A stretch of 64,000 nt of DNA from Lumbricus terrestris (taxonomy: Eukaryota > Annelida > Clitellata > Crassiclitellata > Lumbricidae): NCBI GenBank assembly GCA_949752735.1, contig OX457037.1:71341829-71405828 (forward strand), written 5' to 3'. The position numbers and the translations under genes were made by a program. The notes under the pieces were generated by a model, which worked only from the letters and a program-made list of their open reading frames with translations, did no database searches and was not told the DNA's origin. Each line of letters begins with the position of its first letter. The first letter of the stretch is position 1. Shown here piece after piece: positions 36,547-48,500 of this stretch.

Positions 36547-39500
36547 GTGCTCTGCCCGCAGGCAGGTTCATTGGCTTTACGCCCCTGGGGATGAGATGAG
36601 TGAGGTGGTTTCCCATTGCCTTCCCCACAGACAATGATGAGTAAGCAACTTGCCCAAGGTCGCTCCGCAGCCGCTTGCACCCCCTTCGTCCCATACATGC
36701 CAGCCCGAGATATCTAAATCTCTGAATGTCAACTCCCAGCCCGGGGCTTGAACCGCAGTCCGTTGCAACCAACAGACATATGCCGCTCTCGCTTACCGGT
36801 GTAGCTAACTAGGCCAGTCAATACAAATTATCAAACAATAAAAATCAACCGAATCAGTTAATCATAGGCAAAAACAAAACATTGAGACAGAAGAATATTA
36901 CAGATTAAATGGGAACAATAGGCTACCATGCAGAAGGGACAAGTCCCACTAGAGAGGTGTCCATTGAGTCTTAAGGTGACTGATGAACAGCATGTGTTTG
37001 AAAAATTATTGTAATGATAAAAATGTTGGAATGTATTATTCTGGGATTAGAATGAAAGGTCATTAGTTAAATGATTTGTTGATTGTGAATGCATGGAAAA
37101 GTGTTTTAAAACAGGGAAAAATGAGACAGTTCGAATATCATAAGGTAAATTGTTCATAGTAGGAAAAAATCAGATAAATATCACATCATTAATAAAACAA
37201 ATTAACTTTAAATACTAACAGATGACTCTTGAAGAAGATTGATGAGCATCTTTGGTCTAGCTTCTCTACATGGAAAGAATAAATCAAGACCTAAAGACAA
37301 GAAGAGAAAATACTCAGTCACATTGATTGATTTTAAATAATACTCCTACTATTATCATCATCACCCTGCCTGACTCTCCGGACTTGACCCGCTGCCTATC
37401 GATTTTGTTTTGATTGAGCGCCTGTGAATAAGCTGGTTCCCGCGACTTGGCTTTTGTGGGCGCTGTAGAAGTTTCGAGATTACGATTACGATCCATCATT
37501 TTTACATCACCCTTTGTCATCATCAACCTTGTATATCTATATCATCATATTGAATGATCACACCTTTGATGATCATAATAATGTCTTCAACTTTTCCCTG
37601 CTCAAAAAGACTGCAATTTCAAAAATGGTCATGGCAGAGCAGTTTGTCTGGCTTAAGGACGTCTTGAAGAATATTCTGTTTCAAAAGTCATCCGGGCATG
37701 TCTCTCATTTTCATAATTATTATTGTTTCAATCATCAACGTCATCATCACCATCAACCCTGACTCAAATAACCTTGACCCCAAAAAATCTTTAAATCACA
37801 AAATCGACAAGGTCAAAGTCTGAGAACAATTATTGTAGTTAATTCACCATCTCTGATGATATCCTTTGCACTTCTACAGATTATGTCATCTTCTACAATT
37901 TCATTCTTCTGATCCGACAGATGACAAAGATGATCGAAGATTTCACTTGTAGTCTAAAAAAACGTAAAAGTCATGAAACTAACAAAGAAGAAAATGGTGG
38001 TAGTGGTATATGCAGTTTAACGTCACTGTGTGGTAACAAAGACCATTAGTGACGCCTCCTCCTTTATCCAGGCTTGGGACTGGCACTGGCAGAGTGCAAC
38101 CAGTGGCAGAGTTAGAAGAAAATGAGCAGCTCCTCAGGCTATAGCCTGAAAGGCAGCCAGTGATATGAAGCGTTACAACTATATTTGTTTAGCTTCAGTG
38201 CATGAGAGCAGGTGACCGGTCCTCTCCATCGCTGTCTGATCTGCCCATCAACAGTGCGATCAGTTGATAGACAATAAATTAACCATTAAACCATCCTGCA
38301 CCCATATGAACAGAATCATTTTAAATTCAACAAATAAATCAGCGTCGCTATAATTGAATGAATCAATCAATAAATCAACTACTCCGCCACTGGTTGCACT
38401 CTGCCAGTGCCAGTCCCAAGTCTGGATAAAGGAGGAGGGCGTCGCTAATGGCCATTGTTACCACACAGTGACGCTAAGCTGCAATTACTATTACTACTAA
38501 ATCAATTAGTCATTCACTCAATAATTACACCATTTGAAATTGATGAATGCCTGAAAGAAAGCTTGAGGGAGCAAATATGTCAGTTAGGCAGTTAATTATT
38601 CACTCAGTTAATGTCAATCAATGAAAACAATTTTGCCAAATTAGACATCCAGTTAAACACCAACAGATTCAGAAGTACCTTGAAGTTGTTGAAGTCTGGC
38701 TTTAGATGTGGCAGTGCTGAATTAAACAACTGAAGAAAAAGACTTTGATTCAGCCTACATACAACAAACCACATCTTAACAGAAAAATGTCTGTTAAGTA
38801 ACTGCAATAACAATAACTATTAATAGTACAGCTGTTCTTATGCCATCAGATTAGATTAATTTGCTGGAAAATATCTATAAAAATTTAGCGGTAGGATGAT
38901 GCCAAAAGTTGACAAGAGATGCTATACCACTTCCAAGTCTGTGTTTCATCAATGCATTTCTATTCATTTGATAAGAAACACAAATAACAATGGCCTGTCA
39001 AAATAGCTCTGACAAAACAGCCCCGTCAAAACTGCCAACTGACAAAATAGCCCCTTCAAAATCGCCTGTGACAAAATAGCCCTGTCAAATTAGCCTCGTC
39101 AAAACAGCTCTGTGAAATAGAGGTGATGTCAATGACAACTCAGTTCCACAATGGCTCAAATTGTTAATGATTCAACAAATACAGTGTACAATGTATCTAA
39201 AACACATGAATGAGATTACTAACATGCAATGTTAAAGCTTTTGCATGAAAATAGGATTATTTATTCCTGTCTAAATCTAAAATGAAAGTTAGTGTCGATA
39301 TATTAAGCAAGCAGGCCTACCTAGAGATTATGTGATATTGAGCAAAAGTAGTTCAGGATTCAGTTTCACCATAAGTTTCACTGTTTACTTCAACTTGGAG
39401 GCTTCTGGATTTATGAACCCTGAATGATAGTGGCTGATAACAATCTCTACACACTGTATTGTTCACTTAACTTCTTTGAAGTAAAGGTAATCTTATTGTG

Positions 39501-42500
39501 CACAAATTTGTTTGGTATTAAATGTCAACAATAATTGTTTGATCCTGAGCAGCTTTGTCTGTACAATTTTCCCAGGCTGTTTTGACGGGACTATTTTGAC
39601 ATCTGGAGCTATTTTGACAGATCTATTTTGACGGGGCTATTTTGACAGAGCTATTTTGACGGGGCTTTTTGATGGGGCTATTTTGACGGGGCTATTTTGT
39701 TGATTAGCAGTGTTGATGGGGCTGTTTTGACTAGGCTATTTAGATGAGGCACAACAAATAACGTTATTTTAGTCAAGTCCATCTGAATACATGTTTATTT
39801 ATTAACCTGGTCTCCCAAACTGCCGGATACGCCAGCTTCAATCTGTCCTCAACTGCGCCGCCCGAGTCGTCGCTGATTTGCCCAAATTCTCGCATATATC
39901 AGCATATATGCGTGACACGCTGCACTGGCTTCCGGTCGTGGACAGAACGATATTCAAGATCATCGTTATGGGACGAGCGTCAGTGGTTGGCCTGGCGCCA
40001 GAATACATTAGGGAACTTTGTATTCCCGTCTCCAACCAACCAGGTCGTCGGTCTCTGCGCTCTGCGACTCGTGGGGACTTGATAGTCCCACGCTCCCGTA
40101 CAGTGATGCGGACACACCGCGCCTTCTCGTGTATTGGACCTTCATTCTGGAACAGTCTTCCATTGGCAATTCGTGATGCTGCGTTGCGTGTTTCTCATGA
40201 AACATTCTCAAAGTTAATTAAGTTGCACTTGTTGAGAACTGCCCGGTAGCTGCGTTAAGCGCCTTCGTGAGGTTATTGTAAGGCGCTATATAAATGTTCA
40301 TATACATACATACATACACACAACCTCTTTTAACATCCATGGAAGTGCAAGAAGCATTCTCTTAAGTCAAATCGCTATCCAAACATCTCGTGCCATAAGA
40401 CAATGTCGTCGTAAGAGAATGAATGAATTTCTTTCTTACTTTTCAGGAAACTGCTTGTATGTTTTCCACAACGTTTCAATTGTCACATTGGATAAGTCAA
40501 GGTGGTTTGGATTTATGAAGTCGCTTCCAGTAGCTACTGAAGTTCCTGCCTGAAACATATTCAAAAATTTCTTATTCAAAATTATAATACAGTTTCAGAC
40601 ACAAAGATATCAGATAAAGTCTATTTGACATCAAAAATTAGATGAAATTCGTACCAATACTGGTAAAATATTACTTTTTTTAATATGATGCCCTTAATAA
40701 GTGCCGTTATTTCGTTCATAGTATCTCTTACATAGATAAGTTATGATAATTATTAATCTGCCACAAGTGCAGAACATCCAGAGCGTAAGAACATGTTGCT
40801 GATGCGAAACCATGACAACAGAATCAACAAATGGGAAAACTTTCCACACATGCTTAACACTTTGACCGCGTGGTACGTGTATACACGTACCTTTTTTGTA
40901 TTATGTAGACGCGTGGTACGTGTATACACGTACCGGAGTTTATACACTATTCAGGTCATCTTGAGCGTGCTGGTAATCTTTTCTCCCGCGGTCAAAGTGT
41001 TAAACTCTACAAGGTTGGAAAATTCATAATGAGGCTGAGTCTTCAGTTCTGACATTATGGACCAAGAGACAAATCAACTCTTAGAGATCAAAGCAGCTGC
41101 ACTGCAAGCATCCAAATCTGAAGTTTAAAACACCTCAGAATCTGCAATTTAAGCATGTTTTTTATCATAGCCTTGCACGCTGGAAGCACCTCTGAATGGT
41201 TCATTATACTCGAGGAGATTTATGAATGCTTGAATGCAATGCAATGTTATTCTCTATGGTGCATTACAATACTGAACCAAAAAGAAACTCTTAAATATCA
41301 CATGCAATTATATGAGAGTTCAGATGCTATGCAGTATGGATGCAATAGAGCATTGACTGATTTGACTGGACATTTGAGCATGCACGGCAGGCATGTGGGT
41401 GTCACATGTACTGGCAAGTAATTCAAAGACCAGTTATTGACAATAAAAGTATCTGCCATGACTGAATAATGTGGATCCAAACTAAAAGAACTTTGACATT
41501 GTGTGAGTCAACTCCAGTATTCAAAGTCCACTTCAATACTTGGTGACAATATATTATATGACAAGATTGTTAAGTACTGCAACCTTTTCATCATGTTTAG
41601 CTCTGAATGCTGAAGGTTCCCCTCTGATGATTCGAGCCTTCTCTCCAAATCTGCATATACCAACCGCAGGATACAAACCACCAGGTGGGTGTAAAAAGCT
41701 TGATGCATAGTCGTGCACCTAAGACAAAGGAATGGCAAATCAAATCTAGTTACTATGGTAGTTACTCACATCATGTAAAAATTTAATAATGCAACTTACA
41801 ATATAACACCAGAAATGACAGTTTATCAATGCTGTCATTATTTCTTGCACCAACAGAAATAAAAAATTCTTTTTTCAATTGATTGCATCATCCCAGCAGT
41901 TTCTAAAGTTTCATGTGTTCTGTGAACAACTTAAGGGCACTCAACTGATTTTCTAAAAGGCCATAAAAAAATCCAATAATCACTTTAAAATCTGATTTCT
42001 GCAGTCAGAAACGGTTTGCCAAAAAACCTAGACCCAACTCTTGATATGACGCATGACTGGGCAAATGGATGCAGAATTGCGGTCTATTAAAAAAATAATG
42101 TGGTGATAATCATGACTTACCCTCTGACCATTTTTCGTAAAGTAGAGAGTCTTAATCTTGTCGCCCTCATACTCAACTCCACATCCCATTATGTCACCCG
42201 TCGTACATTTTCTTGATCTCAGACCTTTACATTGACTTCCATTTGCCAACAAACTGCAAAGACAGATAAGTACACAACTACAGGTTGTGCCATTTGCCAC
42301 ATCCACCACAATCACCATCAATTCTGTCACCCTGCTCACCGCCACTACTACGGTTACCATCATCCCCTACATGAGGTTACTTTTCATATATAACGATATG
42401 TCATCTTTCTTAGAATTCTAAACATCAGTTCAGAGGAGCAAGTAATCCTGGGCAAGATATTCAAAAGGAGCATAGAGATGTTGAGCCCTTCACAATCCCA

Positions 42501-45500
42501 TCACTCACCATAACCTTAAGCGCCATGATGATGATGATTATCATACTTTGCTTTGGTGTGGCAGTGCCTATTAGGTGCTGCTACTATATATTTACGAGAG
42601 CTTGGTCACCTTACTTCGGGAGTACAGGGTCGTCATGCTCAAAGTTCCTCCACTCAGGGCGAACTCCTTGTTCCCTGAGCACGAACTACTCTTAGACAGC
42701 ACCGTGCTTTCTCTGCTGTTGGCCTCATGGTATGGAATGGGCTTCCACTGTCTATACACGTTATGCTTAGGGTTTACTCAGATGTGTTTTATCGCAGTTT
42801 TAAAAGCGTCTTTTCAGCCGATGTGGCATTGGTGTGTGTGTGTAGTTGCAGTTTAATGTCATTGTGTGGTAACAAAGACCATTAGCGATGCCCCCTCCTT
42901 TATCCAGGCTTGGGACTGGCACTGGCAGAGTGCAACCAGTGGCGGAGTTAGTGGCATTAGGAGCAATTTTCAGCAGTAACCTTGAATGGGTGCTATATAA
43001 AATTCCATAATGAACAAAATTGAATATTATCATTGACATCATCTATTAACACTTACGCACGCATTATCATTGATATCATCTATTAACACTTACGTACGCA
43101 TTATCATTGATATCATCTATTAACACTTACGCACGCATTATCATTGACATCATCTATTAACACTTACGTACGCATTATCATTGATATCATCTATTAACAC
43201 TTACGTACGCATTATCATTGATATCATCTATTAACACTTACGTACGCATTATCATTGATATCATCTATTAACACTTACGTACGCATTATCATTGACATCA
43301 TCTATTAACACTTACGCACGCATTATCATTGACATCATCTATTAACACTTACGTACGCATTATCATTGATATCATCTATTAACACTTACGTACGCATTAT
43401 CATTGATATCATCTATTAACACTTACGTACGCATTATCATTGACATCATCTATTAACACTTACGTACGCATTATCATTGATATCATCTATTAACACTTAC
43501 GTACGCATTATCATTGATATCATCTATTAACACTTACGTACGCATTATCATTGATATCATCTATTAACACTTACGTACGCATTATCATTGACATCATCTA
43601 TTAACACTTACGTACGCATTATCATTGATATCATCTATTAACACTTACGTACGCATTATCATCGATATCATCTATTAACACTTACGTACGCATTATCATT
43701 GATATCATCTATTAACACTTACGTACGCATTATCATTGATATCATCTATTAACACTTACGTACGCATTATCATTGATATCATCTATTAACACTTACGTAC
43801 GCATTATCATTGACATCATCTATTAACACTTACGCACGCATTATCATTGACATCATCTATTAACACTTACGTACGCATTATCATTGATATCATCTATTAA
43901 CACTTACGTACGCATTATCATTGATATCATCTATTAACACTTACGTACGCATTATCATTGACATCATCTATTAACACTTACGTACGCATTATCATTGACA
44001 TCATCTATTAACACTTACGCACGCATTATCATTGACATCATCTATTAACACTTACGTACGCATTATCATTGATATCATCTATTAACACTTACGTACGCAT
44101 TATCATTGATATCATCTATTAACACTTACGTACGCATTATCATTGACATCATCTATTAACACTTACGTACGCATTATCATTGACATCATCTATTAACACT
44201 TACGTACGCATTATCATTGACATCATCTATTAACACTTACGTACGCATTATCATTGATATCATCTATTAACACTTACGTACGCATTATCATTGACATCAT
44301 CTATTAACACTTACGTACGCATTATCATTGACATCATCTATTAACACTTACGTACGCATTATCATTGACATCATCTATTAACACTTACGTACGCATTATC
44401 ATTGACATCATCTATTAACACTTACGTACGCATTATCATTGATATCATCTATTAACACTTACGTACGCATTATCATTGATATCATCTATTAACACTTACG
44501 TACGCATTATCATTGATATCATCTATTAACACTTACGCACACATTATCATTGATATCATCTATTAACACTTACGTACGCATTATCATTGATATCATCTAT
44601 TAACACTTACGCACGCATTATCATTGATATCATCTATTAACACTTACGTACACATTATCATTGACATCATCTATTAACACTTACGTACGCATTATCATTG
44701 ATATCATCTATTAACACTTACGTACGCATTATCATTGACATCATCTATTAACACTTACGTACGCATTATCATTGACATCATCTATTAACACTTACGTACG
44801 CATTATCATCGACATCATCTATTACCACTTACGTACGCATTATCATTGACATCATCTATTAACACTTACGTACGCATTATCATTGATATCATCTATTAAC
44901 ACTTACGTACGCATTATCATTGATATCATCTATTACCACTTACGTACGCATTATCATTGATATCATCTATTACCACTTACGTACGCATTATCATTGACAT
45001 CATCTATTAACACTTACGTACGCATTATCATTGATATCATCTATTACCACTTACGTACGCATTATCATTGATATCATCTATTACCACTTACGTACGCATT
45101 ATCATTGACATCATCTATTAACACTTACGTACGCATTATCATTGATATCATCTATTACCACTTACGTACGCATTATCATTGATATCATCTATTAACACTT
45201 ACGCACGCATTATCATTGATATCATCTATTAACACTTACACACGCATTATCATTGATATCATCTATTCACTAACACAACATAAGATGATGATTTCAATTT
45301 ATTGCTTCAAACATTGCTTCTCAGTGGCTTGCAATTCTGAGTTGAAACGCGATTGGTGTGAAGTTCCTATGAAGTGGCACAACCTTACGTTACATTACAA
45401 TAAGCTGAAACTGACTACATCGTAAGGGCGAAATGGGCAACGCCTCACCCTCCATCAGCAGAACCATAACCTATTGATTGAGACGCTAAGCCTGGCTGTA

Positions 45501-48500
45501 GTCCCGTTCCAAGGTCGCTGGGACCAGCTCCAACAGAGATCGCTCCATACTGTCCGCTGTTGGCAAGCTCTAAAAGTAGACAGGTCAAAGTTCAAGGTCA
45601 ATTCGAATACGTAGTCACAAAGACTAAAGTTCTAATAAAAGGCAGAGTTAAAGGTCATTTTGTGCTAAAAATCAAATGAGGAGCAGAAGATGAACTAGTA
45701 ACAATGGTAATTCTAGAAACGTTTAATAACAAGAGTGTGGCATTGTGACAACAATGAAACTTTAAAGGCTCTTTCCAGGAGAGGTTACCATTTGGTCACT
45801 CTGCTGGAGTAAACTTCAGAGACATTTCAAGGCACTGCTTGTTCTGATTAAAAAACACAAGTGGCCTATCAACTTCCCTGAGGTTGTCAATATTTTACAA
45901 CTACTCACGTCTTTAAATCAAGACATGGCAGCCAACTGGTTAAAAGTGCTCAACTTTCAATGTGCAGAGCACAAGATTGCCCTTCTCAAAGACCTTTGGA
46001 TGATGCTCTGTAGCCCTTGTAACTGTGTTACGGCGCCATAAAAATCATCCTCGTTAAATTATTAAAACTCAAAAATTGATTAGCTCCATCGACTGGTTCC
46101 TGATCATTAAATAGTGGAGTTTAATAAAAACACAATTCTTATAATAATCATTAAATAGTGATGCTTAATAAATACATATTTCTTATAATAATCATTAAAT
46201 AGTGGAGTTGTGGAGTGGCTCCGATTTGACCAGGGTCTATGACAACAGAGGCCGTTACCCTGGACAGAAATTTGCTCGTCGTACTACAGCACTTGAGAGC
46301 AAGGTACTGAACCAGTTTTAATAAAAATAGTGGAGTTTAATAAATACATAATTCTTATCATAATTATTAAGATTAAATAGTGGTGTTTAATAAATACATA
46401 ATTCTTATAATAATTATTAAAATTAAATAGTGGTGTTTAATAAATACATAATTCTTATAATAATCATTAAATAGTGATGCTTAATAAATACATAATTCTT
46501 AAAATAATCATTAAATAGTGGAGTTTAATAAATACATAATTCTTATAATAATTATTAAGTATATAAAGCATCTATCTTCAAAGTCAAAGTTTTTACTCCG
46601 TTCAGGAGAGTTTGATGCTATAAAAACATGCATTACAACCACCATTGTAATTGTTGATACTGTAATTATTATTTGGGGGGGTCCGGTAGAGTAGTGGTTA
46701 ACACGCTGGCCAAGAGTGCGAGAAGTAGTGAGTTCGAGCCCCCGTTGGGCGGATTTGCTTTGTAGGCTGCCATTGGCGCCATGTAATTACAAAGCTGTCT
46801 GTTCAGTTAGTAGTTAAGTTTAATTAAGATTACTGCATATAACTTGTAAATGTAAAGCGCAGTGCGTCTTGCAGGCGTTTAATTAAAGAAAAGATATTAT
46901 TATTATTATTATTATTATAACTGGAATGTTAGGTTTAGAGTTCGATTTAGTTTTTACAGAACAATTTTAGTTTGTTTAGGATGGCCGGTCCATGGCCCCG
47001 GGTAGTCCAGACAAGGTGCCGTGGTAGGCAACGGCGTTGTAGCATTGAATTGTAACAGAAATGCTCTGGAAAAGGAAACCAGTTTCGCGTAAATCACCAG
47101 ATAACTTTGAAAGCCGGTGTCCGATTTCGGAAACAAAGGCGAGACCCTCATTGTTGATGGGACCCATTGTTTCGACAGCCAAGGGGACGAAGATGTATGT
47201 CCTTTGGAGGTGTGAGTATTTTGAAAGTTTCCTAGTGGCGGCTTTCTCCGCCGCTCTCCCGGCTTCGGTTGCATTCTCGAGGACGTAGGAAGCAGCCACC
47301 GTGTCAACAACGGTCGCATCCCATATCAGCGCTCTCCCGTGACTCCAGGGGATTAGGGTCTGGCCGTCCGGTCGTTTCCCGTCCAACCTCGTAAGGCCCG
47401 ACGGCTCCTTGATTGCCGGAGTACCAGCTCTATTCAGACTTCGGCAGACAAGGTCGTTGATGGTGCCATGCCTTGCCTGTCGACCGAATCCAAGGGAGCG
47501 TGATAGACCATGTGAGCCCCTTGCTGAAACAGGAGCGCCACAAACACACGTGTGCGGCTCACATATGGCCGCGCCGAGACGGAGACCTACCGCAATTCGA
47601 ACAGCCTCGTCGCTCAATCTGAGGTTGAAAGCGGTGAGTGGAAGGGCGTACAGCCAGTCGGAAGCGTGTGGTGCCATTGAGAGACTGGATGGAGAGGGTG
47701 CCAGCGGCAGAAGCCAAAAAGGCTGGAAGTGCCAACAAAGACACCCTCCTAACTCCCAGTCCCCCTAAACTGATTGGAAGAGAGGCCTGCATCCATTGGT
47801 CGTCGGTCAACGAAATGTTAAATATTCGTTCAAGTCCTCCTCTTAGCAGCTTATCGTAATCCTGCAATCGAGGGTGATCGTGGCAAGGGGCGCATCTCAA
47901 TAGGTGCATCAGCCTAGGCGAGCCAAGCGAGCATCTGAGGATCAAGATTATTATTATTAATTGTCTCCGTAATTGCTAACATTGTTGTTGGTCAAACTGA
48001 ACTATAAAAAAAGAACTGAGAATGATACCTATTTCATAGTATGGATAGTCTTTGGAGAAAGGCAGCTTTCCAAGCACAACAGACGTCTCATAATCTTCAC
48101 CTGGAGACTCCACGCTAAAAAAAGAAAAGCAAATGCAGAACCATGAGTCTGGCCTCAATATCTGATGCAATTCAGGAGTAAATATGACAGCTCTGTATTC
48201 ATGTCTAAAAAACACAGGTCAACCATGACCTCGATAAGTTCGACAACCCTTGACCACTTGAGTATCCCACTGTTCTCTTGTGCAATGACACCTCACAGAA
48301 TTTCACCATCCAACAAACCTCAATGTTTCTGATTGTAATCTACATGCCAGCAACCAAAACAAAAGAGTATGCTCTAGTTTCAGGAGTGTCCTTTCAACTA
48401 TTTACCTTCTACCCAGTGGTCAAGAGTGATAACTCTTAAAAATAGTTGAAAAACTCCATATGCTAAATTCAACTTTAACCACTTGTACAGATAATGGCAT

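Noticed and set aside
43025..45268. CRISPR-like regular repeats
   Set aside because: Units abut directly with no unique spacers, and the setting is a eukaryotic intron; this is a satellite.
46976..47677. Host gene of 233 codons
   Set aside because: Motifs are those of a LINE C-terminal region, and a collinear upstream frame is separated by a frameshift.
48400..48440. Short exon before the SPRY domain
   Set aside because: Candidate borders give stops or the wrong phase (1 to 1) where 0 to 2 is needed.
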